Counted from the stretch's first letter, positions 54,201-62,533 are shown. The stretch: DNA of 64,000 bases from Chelonobacter sp050613185 (GCF_050613185.1 NZ_CP192511.1:1116001-1180000); one strand, 5' to 3'. The notes: generated from the letters alone by a model not told the origin. Made by a program: numbers and translations.

Positions 54201-57200
54201 AGAAGTGACGGCGAAAGACACGACTGCACCGGCGGCACCAAGTGCGGTTGCGGAAGAGAACGGCAGTGTTACTGTCACGCCACCGACGGATGTAGATACG
54301 AAGTCAGTTGAAGTTAAGTTCACCGCTGAAGACGGCACCGAGAAAACCGTGACCGTGAACAAGAAAGACGACGGTACCTGGGAGCTGGCGGCACCGGTTG
54401 AAGGTGTCACATTGGAAGCGGGTACCGGCAAGGTAACGATTGCTGAGGACGCAGTGAAAGACGGTTCTACCGTAACGGCAAAAGCCAATGACGGTACTCA
54501 GGACTCAGCGAATGCGACCGTGGTTGCGAAAGATGTGACCGCGCCGGCAGCACCAAGTGCGGTTGCGGAAGATAATGGTGATGTCAGCATTACGCCACCG
54601 ACGGATGTGGATACGAAGTCAGTTGAAGTTAAGTTTACTGATGAGAACGGTGCGGAACAGACTGTGACCGTGAACAAGAAAGACGACGGTACTTGGGAGT
54701 TGGCGGCACCGGTTGAAGGTGTCACATTGGAAGCGGGTACCGGCAAGGTAACGCTTGCGGAAAGTGCGGTGAAAGACAACGGTAAAGTGACGGCGACGGC
54801 GAAAGACGTTGACGGCAATACCTCTACACCGGCAGAAGTGACGGCGAAAGACACGACTGCACCGGCGGCACCAAGTGCGGTTGCGGAAGAGAACGGCAGT
54901 GTTACTGTCACGCCACCGACGGATGTAGATACGAAGTCAGTTGAAGTTAAGTTCACCGCTGAAGACGGCACCGAGAAAACCGTGACCGTGAACAAGAAAG
55001 ACGACGGTACCTGGGAGCTGGCGGCACCGGTTGAAGGTGTCACATTGGAAGCGGGTACCGGCAAGGTAACGATTGCTGAGGACGCAGTGAAAGACGGTTC
55101 TACCGTAACGGCAAAAGCCAATGACGGTACTCAGGACTCAGCGAATGCGACCGTGGTTGCGAAAGATGTGACCGCGCCGGCAGCACCAAGTGCGGTTGCG
55201 GAAGATAATGGTGATGTCAGCATTACGCCACCGACGGATGTGGATACGAAGTCAGTTGAAGTTAAGTTTACTGATGAGAACGGTGCGGAACAGACTGTGA
55301 CCGTGAACAAGAAAGACGACGGTACTTGGGAGTTGGCGGCACCGGTTGAGGGTGTCACGTTAGACCCGAATACCGGTAAGGTAACGCTTGCGGAAAGTGC
55401 GGTGAAAGACAACGGTAAAGTGACGGCGACGGCGAAAGACGTTGACGGCAATACCTCTACACCGGCAGAAGTGACGGCGAAAGACACGACTGCACCGGCG
55501 GCACCAAGTGCGGTTGCGGAAGAGAACGGCAGTGTTACTGTCACGCCACCGACGGATGTAGATACGAAGTCAGTTGAAGTTAAGTTCACCGCTGAAGACG
55601 GCACCGAGAAAACCGTGACCGTGAACAAGAAAGACGACGGTACTTGGGAGCTGGCGGCACCGGTTGAGGGTGTCACGTTAGACACTGACAGCGGCAAGGT
55701 AACGATTGCTGAGGACGCAGTGAAAGACGGTTCTACCGTAACGGCAAAAGCCAATGACGGTACGCAGGACTCAGCGAATGCGACCGTGGTTGCGAAAGAT
55801 GTGACTGCCCCGAGTGCGCCGACGGCGACAGCGGAAGAGAACGGTGATGTCAGCATTACGCCACCGGCGGATGTGGATACGAAGTCGGTTGAAGTTAAGT
55901 TTACCGATGAGAACGGTGCGGAACAGACTGTGACCGTGAACAAGAAAGATGACGGTACTTGGGAGTTGGCGGCACCGGTTGAAGGTGTCACGTTAGACAC
56001 TGACAGCGGCAAGGTAACGATTGCTGAGGACGCAGTGAAAGACAACGGAAAAGTGACGGCGACGGCGAAAGACGTTGACGGCAATACCTCTACACCGGCA
56101 GAAGTGACGGCGAAAGACACCAATGCGCCGGCAGCACCAAGTGCGGTTGCGGAAGAGAACGGCGATGTCAGCATTACGCCACCGACGGATGATGATACGC
56201 AGTCGGTTGAAGTGACATTCACCAAACCGGATGGTACGGAAGCAACGGTGACGGCGAACAAGAAAGACGATGGTACCTGGGAGTTGGCGACACCGGTTGA
56301 AGGTGTCACGTTAGACCCGAATACCGGCAAGGTAACACTTGACGAAAGTGCGGTGAAAGACAACGGTAAAGTGACGGCGACGGCGAAAGACGTTGACGGC
56401 AATACCTCTACACCGGCAGAAGTGACGGCGAAAGACACCAATGCGCCGGCAGCACCAAGTGCGGTTGCGGAAGAGAACGGTGATGTCAGCATTACGCCAC
56501 CGACGGATGTGGATACGAAGTCAGTTGAAGTTAAGTTTACTGATGAGAACGGTGCGGAACAGACTGTGACCGTGAACAAGAAAGACGACGGTACTTGGGA
56601 GCTGGCGGCACCGGTTGAAGGTGTCACGTTAGACCCGAATACCGGCAAGGTAACGATTGCTGAGGACGCAGTGAAAGACGGTTCTACCGTAACGGCAAAA
56701 GCCAATGACGGTACGCAGGACTCAGCGAATGCGACCGTGGTTGCGAAAGATGTGACTGCCCCGAGTGCGCCGACGGCGACAGCAGAAGATAACGGTGATG
56801 TCAGCATTACGCCACCGGCGGATGTAGATACAAAGTCAGTTGAAGTTAAGTTCACCGCTGAAGACGGCACCGAGAAAACCGTGACCGTGAACAAGAAAGA
56901 CGACGGAACATGGGAGCTGGCGGCACCGGTTGAAGGTGTCACATTGGAAGCGGGTACCGGCAAGGTAACGATTGCTGAAGAGGCGGTGAAAGACAGTACG
57001 GAAGTCAAAGCGACAGCCAGTGATGCGGATGGTAATGAATCGAATGAAGTTAAGGTTGAAGCGCCTACAATTCTTTTACCGGCTCAGCCGATAGTTACTT
57101 TAGTTAGTGATACTGGATTTAGTTCAGCTGATAAGATAACGAACAATGGCATGATTAATGTTTCTAATTTAGAGGAAGGAACAACCCGAGAATACAGTAT

Positions 57201-59877
57201 TGATGGTGGTAATACTTGGATAGTAATTCCAGGGATTACAGGAAATACTGCTACTTTTGAATTAGCGGAGGGAACATATCCTTCTATCTTAGTTCGTCAA
57301 AATAAAGATGGGCAGTCTTCTGTAGTTGGTAGTTTGAATGATGTCTTTATTGATAAAACTCCACCTGTAATACCAGAATTAAAATTAGCCCAAATATCCG
57401 ATAGTGGGTACTCTGATACAGATAATATTACTAATGTTAAACAACCGACTTTAGAGGGGGTTACTGAACCAGGTACTACGGTGAGAATTTATGTTGATGG
57501 CTCTTATTATGCTGATAAGGCTAATGATACAGGTAAATTTAGTATTAAAATTACTAAAGATATGAGCGATGGTCAAAAGTTTCCATTAGTTATGGCGGTT
57601 GATGCAGCAGGTAATGCAAGTACAGCTACGCCGGCGGATCCTACAAAATGGACAGAAGGAAAGCCATTTATTGTAAATCTTTCAGCTGAACAGCCAATTA
57701 TTAATCAGGAGGGATATGGTACTGTTACTGTTGAAACGAACGATCAACAAGCTTATAAATTAACTACTTTTTACTTTGATACTGCAGGTAACAAACAAAC
57801 AGCTGTCTCTACAAAAGGTACTGATGGAAATTGGAACTTTACTTTTAGTGGTCCACAACCTGCTGGAACATTTGATTCTAAAACTGGAAAAATGACTTTT
57901 GCTGAGGGAGTCATTCAATCTGGTTCAACTGTGGAAGTGAAGTTGGAGGACAATGCGGGCAATATTGCAGATGCAAGTAGAAAATTGTTATTTAATCCAG
58001 TGTTTGCCGAGAGAATAGCTTCGATTGAATATTTTGAAAACTCTTTGATAAGTGATGTCTTAGGAAAAGTTACTGCCACCGATAAAGATAATCAGGTTGT
58101 ACAATATCGCTTTTTGAATGATGATGGTACAGAGACTAATATCAGTAAAGATGGGCGTTATTTAATATCCAGTGGTGGAGAGTTTGCCTTAACTGAGAAT
58201 GGAGGGGGGCTAACCTCAACGTCAGCAAACATAAGTACTAGAGATAGTAATGATTTTGAAACCGCTCCAAATAAATTTGGTCCTTATAAGGTTATTGCGA
58301 TTGATCAAACTGGTTTGAAATCTAAGCCTATTGATGTTGATTTTACAGTACAAAATGTATTGGCAATTAGGACATTATGGGTGGACTTAAATGATAGAAA
58401 TGGCGCTAATTGGGAGGGAACTATTGCTTCTGCTGATACAGCTAATAAGAATTTCCAATTTACTAGTGAAAACTCTGATAAAATTTTGATTGGTTATAAT
58501 GAAGCAGGAAAAGCAGAAACTGGTTTAGGTATTGGTAATATTGAACGAGGCGCTGTTTTGAATACGCTAGACGGAGATGATTATGTTAAGCTCTCTCAAA
58601 GTGTCGGTAGTAACAATATGGACGGCGGGATTGCTCTTGGAAATGGTAATAATACTTTACTGATTGGTAATGATATTATTGGAGGAACTAACAGAAGTTG
58701 GGTTACTTCAGGAGATGGAAACGATACTATTATTGTAGGGGATTTTTCTAGTATTTTTAATGATCGTGATGATATTCAAAATGCAACAATACTAACTGGA
58801 GCTGGTAATGATACTTTACGTTTACAGGGGGGCGATGTTAAATCTAGCAGTATTATTGATATGGGAAGTGGCAATGACTCTATTATAATTACTGATAATG
58901 GAACCGCTTTACGAGCAGATCAAAGTTTAGACGCTAAAGCTACCTATACTGGTAGGGATTTTGGGGGGCATATTTATGACAGTACTATTATTTTAGGGGC
59001 TGGTGATGATACATTAACTACCTATAATTATTTACAGGATGCTACGATTATCGGAGATACCGCAAATACACCGATTGCACTAGATAGCTCTCCGTATACA
59101 CCAATAGGGAATCCTAGAGATGTTAAAGATTCAGGAATATCCTCTTTAACTGGAGATGACACTGTTATTTTAGGGGTCAATGCTGATGGCAGTCGGAACG
59201 GAAAAGGGATTATGTATTACTCTTCCAAAATTGATTTAGGTGGGGGAAATGATACCCTTATTGTTGACCAGATTCGTGATAACTCAAAAGTTTATATGGG
59301 AGATGGTAATGACTCTGTGACTATCACTAAAACGTTTGGACGAGGAGATGGCTCTGCATTAGTCGATATGGGAGCCGGTAATGATACCTTGACTTGGAGT
59401 GGTAATGCTGGGATGGGATATAATGATCTTGGCTCGTTTAATAGTAAAATGCTTGGTGGAACAGGTATTGATAAATTAATTGTAGATAGCAATGTTGCTT
59501 CAGGTAATGATGTGATCTCTCATATTTCTACAGTTAATTTCACTGGCTTTGAACAGATTCAACTGAAAAATCAAGCAGTTTTAGATATTCGTTATGGTGA
59601 TTTGTTTAATGATAATACTCGTGAAGGTAATTTCTATGTTATGGGAGGAAGCACAAATAAAGTTGATTTAGGACAAAGTAATTGGAATAATGACGGAGTG
59701 GCTAAGATTAGCTTAGTGGATAATGGTGCTGTTGGAAATAGTTATTACAATGGTAGTTGGGTTAAGCAGTCATCGACGACAGTTGAGGGAATCACTTACG
59801 ATATATATCGTCATAATAGTGCAGCCAGTAGTTCTGATAACGATGTTTATATCCAACAAGGCATTATCGTTATCTAA
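48229..59877 (+). CDS. Giant BapA-like repeat adhesin
   Basis: 3882 residues. Residues 1-130 look like the BapA/LapA-type prefix domain. A hydrophobic Trp-led stretch with Gly-rich end (about 136-160, WWLLAAGAVVGGVALAVGGG) may retain the N-terminus in the envelope. Residues 167-730 are six near-identical 94-residue Ig-like repeats, each with DKDGDGKAD and DTNGDGKAD loops that resemble calcium-binding motifs. Residues 734-2944 are 21 Ig-like repeats of 105-106 residues (TAPSAP, SVEVKFT, KKDDGTWELAAPVEGVTL). The C-terminal 940 residues contain Asn-rich GDGNDTI and GAGNDTL repeats, and the chain ends NDVYIQQGIIVI, probably a type I secretion signal. No Sec signal peptide is visible. No type I exporter is in the window. 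Likely role: cell-surface adhesion or biofilm. The repeat section is GC-rich and the C-terminus is AT-rich. Confidence 0.88.
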   Translation: MSITLKVLSAKTEIANYKVVNGETLIIKAQENVNYQLIEDATGLGPQNIIAKRVGDDLQLLLENGDNVPDVIIEDYYSDEGSTNLIIGEHENGNIYAYVPESGQNSDAVSMLAEQMSAPQALGGHEISPFWVFSPWWLLAAGAVVGGVALAVGGGGSGSNSNEPAGDTTAPNAPTVTDVTNSDKDGDGKADSTTISGKAEPGSTVGIDTNGDGKADVTTKADENGDYSLVVTPALEDGKTYPVTATDPSGNTGNPTNVTGDTTAPNAPTVTDVTNSDKDGDGKADSTTISGKAEPGSTVGIDTNGDGKADVTTKADENGDYSLVVTPALEDGKTYPVTATDPSGNTGNPTNVTGDTTAPNAPTVTDVTNSDKDGDGKADSTTISGKAEPGSTVGIDTNGDGKAGVTTKADENGDYSLVVTPALEDGKTYPVTATDPSGNTSNPTNVTGDTTAPNAPTVTDVTNSDKDGGGKADSTTISGKAEPGSTVGIDTNGDGKADVTTKADENGDYSLVVTPALEDGKTYPVTATDPSGNTGNPTNVTGDTTAPNAPMVTDVTNSDKDGDGKADSTTISGKAEPGSTVGIDTNGDGKADVTTKADENGDYSLVVTPVLEDGKTYPVTATDPSGNTSNPTNVTGDTTAPNAPTVTDVTNSDKDGDGKADSTTISGKAEPGSTVGIDTNGDGKADVTTKADENGDYSLVVTPALEDGKTYPVTATDPSGNTSDPTQVTGSGPDVTAPSAVAEADGSVTVTPPTDDDTKSVEVKFTAEDGTEKTVTVNKKDDGTWELAAPVEGVTLEAGTGKVTIAEDAVKDGSTVTAKANDGTQDSANATVVAKDVTAPSAPTATAEDNGDVSITPPADDDTKSVEVKFTAEDGTEKTVTVNKKDDGTWELAAPVEGVTLDTNTGKVTLAESAVKDNGKVTATAKDVDGNTSTPAEVTAKDTTAPAAPSAVAEENGSVTVTPPTDDDTQSVEVKFTAEDGTEKTVTVNKKDDGTWELAAPVEGVTLDTNTGKVTLDESAVKDNGKVTATAKDVDGNTSTPAEVTAKDTTAPAAPSAVAEENGDVSITPPADVDTKSVEVKFTDENGAEQTVTVNKKDDGTWELAAPVEGVTLEAGTGKVTIAEDAVKDGSTVTAKANDGTQDSANATVVAKDVTAPSAPTATAEDNGDVSITPPADVDTKSVEVKFTDENGAEQTVTVNKKDDGTWELAAPVEGVTLDTNTGKVTLAESAVKDGSTVTAKANDGTQDSAEATVVAKDVTAPSAPTATAEDNGDVSITPPADVDTKSVEVKFTAEDGTEKTVTVNKKDDGTWELAAPVEGVTLDTNTGKVTFAESAVKDGSTVTAKANDGTQDSANATVVAKDVTAPSAPTATAEENGDVSITPPADDDTKSVEVKFTAEDGTEKTVTVNKKDDGTWELAAPVEGVTLDTNTGKVTLAESAVKDNGKVTATAKDVDGNTSTPAEVTAKDTTAPAAPSAVAEENGSVTVTPPADDDTQSVEVTFTKPDGTEATVTATKKDDGTWELDNPVTGVTLDPNTGKVTLAESAVKDNGKVTATAKDVDGNTSTPAEVTAKDTTAPAAPSAVAEENGSVTVTPPTDVDTKSVEVKFTAEDGTEKTVTVNKKDDGTWELAAPVEGVTLEAGTGKVTIAEDAVKDGSTVTAKANDGTQDSANATVVAKDVTAPAAPSAVAEDNGDVSITPPTDVDTKSVEVKFTDENGAEQTVTVNKKDDGTWELAAPVEGVTLDPNTGKVTLAESAVKDNGKVTATAKDVDGNTSTPAEVTAKDTTAPAAPSAVAEENGSVTVTPPTDVDTKSVEVKFTAEDGTEKTVTVNKKDDGTWELAAPVEGVTLEAGTGKVTIAEDAVKDGSTVTAKANDGTQDSANATVVAKDVTAPSAPTATAEDNGDVSITPPADDDTKSVEVKFTAEDGTEKTVTVNKKDDGTWELAAPVEGVTLDTNTGKVTLAESAVKDNGKVTATAKDVDGNTSTPAEVTAKDTTAPAAPSAVAEENGSVTVTPPTDVDTKSVEVKFTAEDGTEKTVTVNKKDDGTWELAAPVEGVTLEAGTGKVTIAEDAVKDGSTVTAKANDGTQDSANATVVAKDVTAPAAPSAVAEDNGDVSITPPTDVDTKSVEVKFTDENGAEQTVTVNKKDDGTWELAAPVEGVTLEAGTGKVTLAESAVKDNGKVTATAKDVDGNTSTPAEVTAKDTTAPAAPSAVAEENGSVTVTPPTDVDTKSVEVKFTAEDGTEKTVTVNKKDDGTWELAAPVEGVTLEAGTGKVTIAEDAVKDGSTVTAKANDGTQDSANATVVAKDVTAPAAPSAVAEDNGDVSITPPTDVDTKSVEVKFTDENGAEQTVTVNKKDDGTWELAAPVEGVTLDPNTGKVTLAESAVKDNGKVTATAKDVDGNTSTPAEVTAKDTTAPAAPSAVAEENGSVTVTPPTDVDTKSVEVKFTAEDGTEKTVTVNKKDDGTWELAAPVEGVTLDTDSGKVTIAEDAVKDGSTVTAKANDGTQDSANATVVAKDVTAPSAPTATAEENGDVSITPPADVDTKSVEVKFTDENGAEQTVTVNKKDDGTWELAAPVEGVTLDTDSGKVTIAEDAVKDNGKVTATAKDVDGNTSTPAEVTAKDTNAPAAPSAVAEENGDVSITPPTDDDTQSVEVTFTKPDGTEATVTANKKDDGTWELATPVEGVTLDPNTGKVTLDESAVKDNGKVTATAKDVDGNTSTPAEVTAKDTNAPAAPSAVAEENGDVSITPPTDVDTKSVEVKFTDENGAEQTVTVNKKDDGTWELAAPVEGVTLDPNTGKVTIAEDAVKDGSTVTAKANDGTQDSANATVVAKDVTAPSAPTATAEDNGDVSITPPADVDTKSVEVKFTAEDGTEKTVTVNKKDDGTWELAAPVEGVTLEAGTGKVTIAEEAVKDSTEVKATASDADGNESNEVKVEAPTILLPAQPIVTLVSDTGFSSADKITNNGMINVSNLEEGTTREYSIDGGNTWIVIPGITGNTATFELAEGTYPSILVRQNKDGQSSVVGSLNDVFIDKTPPVIPELKLAQISDSGYSDTDNITNVKQPTLEGVTEPGTTVRIYVDGSYYADKANDTGKFSIKITKDMSDGQKFPLVMAVDAAGNASTATPADPTKWTEGKPFIVNLSAEQPIINQEGYGTVTVETNDQQAYKLTTFYFDTAGNKQTAVSTKGTDGNWNFTFSGPQPAGTFDSKTGKMTFAEGVIQSGSTVEVKLEDNAGNIADASRKLLFNPVFAERIASIEYFENSLISDVLGKVTATDKDNQVVQYRFLNDDGTETNISKDGRYLISSGGEFALTENGGGLTSTSANISTRDSNDFETAPNKFGPYKVIAIDQTGLKSKPIDVDFTVQNVLAIRTLWVDLNDRNGANWEGTIASADTANKNFQFTSENSDKILIGYNEAGKAETGLGIGNIERGAVLNTLDGDDYVKLSQSVGSNNMDGGIALGNGNNTLLIGNDIIGGTNRSWVTSGDGNDTIIVGDFSSIFNDRDDIQNATILTGAGNDTLRLQGGDVKSSSIIDMGSGNDSIIITDNGTALRADQSLDAKATYTGRDFGGHIYDSTIILGAGDDTLTTYNYLQDATIIGDTANTPIALDSSPYTPIGNPRDVKDSGISSLTGDDTVILGVNADGSRNGKGIMYYSSKIDLGGGNDTLIVDQIRDNSKVYMGDGNDSVTITKTFGRGDGSALVDMGAGNDTLTWSGNAGMGYNDLGSFNSKMLGGTGIDKLIVDSNVASGNDVISHISTVNFTGFEQIQLKNQAVLDIRYGDLFNDNTREGNFYVMGGSTNKVDLGQSNWNNDGVAKISLVDNGAVGNSYYNGSWVKQSSTTVEGITYDIYRHNSAASSSDNDVYIQQGIIVI
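48727..50418 (+). repeat. Six tandem 282-bp repeats in the adhesin
   Basis: Units start at 48727, 49009, 49291, 49573, 49855 and 50137. They differ by only a few bases (for example Asp to Gly at the third and fourth units). The near-identity points to recent homogenisation and likely copy-number variation. Confidence 0.95.
50428..57060 (+). repeat. Twenty-one tandem 315/318-bp repeats in the adhesin
   Basis: Units alternate between variants ending KDGSTVTAKANDGTQDSA (105 residues) and KDNGKVTATAKDVDGNTS (106 residues). Two-unit blocks recur almost unchanged (units 9-10, 13-14 and 15-16), showing duplication of pairs. About 25 uptake-sequence cores are embedded at the SAV codons. Confidence 0.9.
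58609..58787 (+). repeat. 179-bp identical segment shared with second adhesin, copy 1
   Basis: Identical base for base to 61143-61321 (offset 2534), while flanking sequence has diverged. The segment encodes the part beginning SNNMDGGIALGNGNNTLLI. Confidence 0.95.
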
Positions 59878-59903
59878 CCGATAACCTATTTTAAATAACC
59901 TCA

Positions 59904-59937
59904 AACCGCACTTTTAGCAATAAAAGTGCGGTTTTTT
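59904..59937 (+). terminator. Terminator formed by an uptake-sequence pair
   Basis: A perfect 13-bp stem AACCGCACTTTTA / TAAAAGTGCGGTT with a GCAA loop and a T-run, 27 bp after the adhesin stop. Confidence 0.9.
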
Positions 59938-60158
59938 ACAGGGTTTGAAAAACAAAAAAATAATCAAAGATTATTGATATGTTGTATATGGAAAGTTCCG
60001 GCTGTCTATTTTATTGATGGTAATGATCTTTTATGTAAAACCTGCGGTTATTGTCGCTAAAACCTGATAATTTTAATTCCAATTCAAAATTATAACTATT
60101 GGTTATTATTTTGAATGTTTTTGCATAAATGATTAACAATGAAACAGGAGAGCCGACT

Positions 60159-62468
60159 ATGCCAGTGAATAGAATGGCAAATAATAAAAATTTATGTTTG
60201 AAATCGTTTGCCGAAAATCAACCGACAGATATGCCGAGAATTTGGGCGATGAATGGCGCACTGAAGATTGCGCCGTCACAGCAAAATTCAACGGAATTGA
60301 AGATTCAGTTGACGGATAGCCAAGGCGAAGCGCAAACAGTGATACTGACAAAAAATGTAGAGAACCAATGGATCAGGAGCGATAGAATACAAAATAGCAA
60401 ACCGAGCGGATTATCGGTTGATCCTAAAAGCGGTGAAGTGACAATTGAGAAAAAGTTTTTGCTTTTCGGTTCAAAATTGATTGCTCATGACACTAACGGC
60501 AAGATAACGCAAGTTGAAACTAATGTGTTGTTCCAGCCGGTATTTAGTCAAGCAACAGCTTCATTCAAGTATTTTGAAAATCATTTAATCAAAAATCCGA
60601 TCGCAACAATCGCTGCGACAGATGAGGATAATAAAATCAAAGAATATTTATTTGTTCACACTAATGGCGCTATGAGTGCCAGAAGTGAAGACGGTAAATA
60701 TGCGATTAATACAAAAGGCGAGATTTATTTGACGGTATCCGGTGGTGGCGCGTTAATCAGCACAAACAGTAAACTCAGCCAAGTTGACAGCAATGATTAT
60801 GAAACGTCCACAAATCAGTTTGACAATTATAACATTATTGCGGTCGATCAAACCAATTTGAAATCATATGCGATTACCGTCGATTTCACCGTGAATAATG
60901 TGTTGGCAATCCCACATTTATACAATAATACTAACGGTGTTGATTCATCCGGGCAGAATTTTTCTCAGGATACTAACAATCAAAGCTACCAGTTTACGAG
61001 TAATAATGAAGATAAGGTTTTGGTGGGGTATAACGAAAATGGTAGCGCTGTAACGGGATTAGGGGAAGGAAATATCGAAAGAGGTGCTGTACTTTCTACT
61101 TTAGAAGGTGATGATTATGTCAAACTTTCTCAAAGTGTGGGCAGTAACAATATGGACGGCGGGATTGCTCTTGGAAATGGTAATAATACTTTACTGATTG
61201 GTAATGATATTATTGGAGGAACTAACAGAAGTTGGGTTACTTCAGGAGATGGAAACGATACTATTATTGTAGGGGATTTTTCTAGTATTTTTAATGATCG
61301 TGATGATATTCAAAATGCAACTATATTAACGGGAGCTGGAAACGATACGCTGATTTTACAAGGGGGCATTGTTGCTGATAAAACCATTATTAATATGGGA
61401 GAAGGTGATGACATAGTTTCTCTAACAGATACTGGTATTGCACTGAAAGCAGATCAGAGTTTGGATGGTAAAGAAACAAATACAGGTCTTTCTGAAGCGG
61501 GTACATTGCGAGAGGATAGTATCATTATCTTAGGTGCTGGAAATGATAAATTAAATATTGATAAAGATATTACATCATCTATAGTGATTGGAGGAAAGGT
61601 AACATCAACAGGGTATTTAATTGATAATAAGTATCAATATGATACAGAAACAGCGCCGAATCTTAAAGATGATGGTGCGGATAATGGTATTGATATTGTT
61701 ACTGTCGGAACGACGGTAACTAACTCAAAAATTTATCTTGGAGGTGGAAATGATGAGATGACTGTTGGAAGTTACGTCGATAACTCTACAATTAATATGG
61801 GTAACGGTGATGATACCGTAACCATTAAAGGCATTGTACAAAGCGGTACACAGATTAATATGGGTGATGGTAATAACGTTCTGACTACGGAAGGTGTAAA
61901 TAATGCTTCAAGTATTACTTTCGGTAGCGGCAATGATTCATTAACGATTAAATCCCAATTGGGAGTTGGTGCTGGAAATCCAACCATCTCAATGGGTGCC
62001 GGTGATGATATTGTCACTTGGGGCGGTACAACTATTTCGAGTACAAATCCGATCGACGGTGGTGAAGGTAAAGATACCTTGATCTTGACGACTATCACCA
62101 ATACGCATACTGGTAGTACCAATAATCCAACGAATTTAGGTTCATCACAATTCAAAGGCTTTGAAGTGATTGAAATGAAAAATCCAGGTAACTCGGTTGA
62201 TATCCGTTATTCTGATTTGCTGCGTGATACGACTAATGATGGTCCACTGTATATTAGAGGTGTGGCTGGAAGTAAAGTCGATTTAGGTCAGAATAATTGG
62301 AATAATGATTCTGTAGGCAGTAGCAACCTCAATGATGGCACAGGTCGTTGGACTAAAGGAAGTACAACCAATGTAGATGGCGTAAGCTATGATATTTACC
62401 ACCATTCAACAGCAGGAACAGATACATCTAACGATGTTTATATCCAAACCGGTATTATCGTTATCTAA
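60159..62468 (+). CDS. Short paralogue of the adhesin C-terminal part
   Basis: 769 residues from the ATG at 60159, which has AGGAGA 7 bp upstream; an ATG ten codons earlier lacks a ribosome binding site. It has no prefix domain and no long Ig array. One Ig-like unit (about 40-130) leads into the same C-terminal domains as the giant adhesin: FQPVFSQATASFKYFENHLI, NNVLAIPHLYNN, then GDGNDTI, GAGNDTL and GDGNNVL type repeats, ending NDVYIQTGIIVI. Shared ends suggest export by the same, unseen, type I system. It probably arose by partial duplication followed by divergence and gene conversion. No Sec signal peptide. Confidence 0.8.
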   Translation: MPVNRMANNKNLCLKSFAENQPTDMPRIWAMNGALKIAPSQQNSTELKIQLTDSQGEAQTVILTKNVENQWIRSDRIQNSKPSGLSVDPKSGEVTIEKKFLLFGSKLIAHDTNGKITQVETNVLFQPVFSQATASFKYFENHLIKNPIATIAATDEDNKIKEYLFVHTNGAMSARSEDGKYAINTKGEIYLTVSGGGALISTNSKLSQVDSNDYETSTNQFDNYNIIAVDQTNLKSYAITVDFTVNNVLAIPHLYNNTNGVDSSGQNFSQDTNNQSYQFTSNNEDKVLVGYNENGSAVTGLGEGNIERGAVLSTLEGDDYVKLSQSVGSNNMDGGIALGNGNNTLLIGNDIIGGTNRSWVTSGDGNDTIIVGDFSSIFNDRDDIQNATILTGAGNDTLILQGGIVADKTIINMGEGDDIVSLTDTGIALKADQSLDGKETNTGLSEAGTLREDSIIILGAGNDKLNIDKDITSSIVIGGKVTSTGYLIDNKYQYDTETAPNLKDDGADNGIDIVTVGTTVTNSKIYLGGGNDEMTVGSYVDNSTINMGNGDDTVTIKGIVQSGTQINMGDGNNVLTTEGVNNASSITFGSGNDSLTIKSQLGVGAGNPTISMGAGDDIVTWGGTTISSTNPIDGGEGKDTLILTTITNTHTGSTNNPTNLGSSQFKGFEVIEMKNPGNSVDIRYSDLLRDTTNDGPLYIRGVAGSKVDLGQNNWNNDSVGSSNLNDGTGRWTKGSTTNVDGVSYDIYHHSTAGTDTSNDVYIQTGIIVI
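61143..61321 (+). repeat. 179-bp identical segment shared with giant adhesin, copy 2
   Basis: Identical to 58609-58787; see that copy. Differences resume at once on both sides. Confidence 0.95.
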
Positions 62469-62495
62469 CCGATAACCCACGTTAACTAACCTCAA

Positions 62496-62523
62496 ACCGC
62501 ACTTTTAGCAATAAAAGTGCGGT
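62496..62523. terminator. Uptake-sequence hairpin after the second adhesin
   Basis: ACCGCACTTTTA / TAAAAGTGCGGT around GCAA, the counterpart of the hairpin at 59904. It lacks a T-run, so termination may be weak. Confidence 0.6.
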
Positions 62524-62533
62524 CTGGGCAGGG

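Noticed and set aside
50358..57008. Very long - strand open frames (954, 418, 207 and 625 codons) opposite the adhesin repeats
   Set aside because: They are reverse shadows of a GC-rich tandem repeat. Their translations are low-complexity Ser/Val/Thr repeats with no starts or ribosome binding sites, and the + frame has clear domain structure.
48727..57060. Assembly duplication artefact as the sole explanation for the adhesin repeats
   Set aside because: Units differ by ordered substitutions and the frame stays open for 27 units, so they are real, although the exact copy number may be unreliable.
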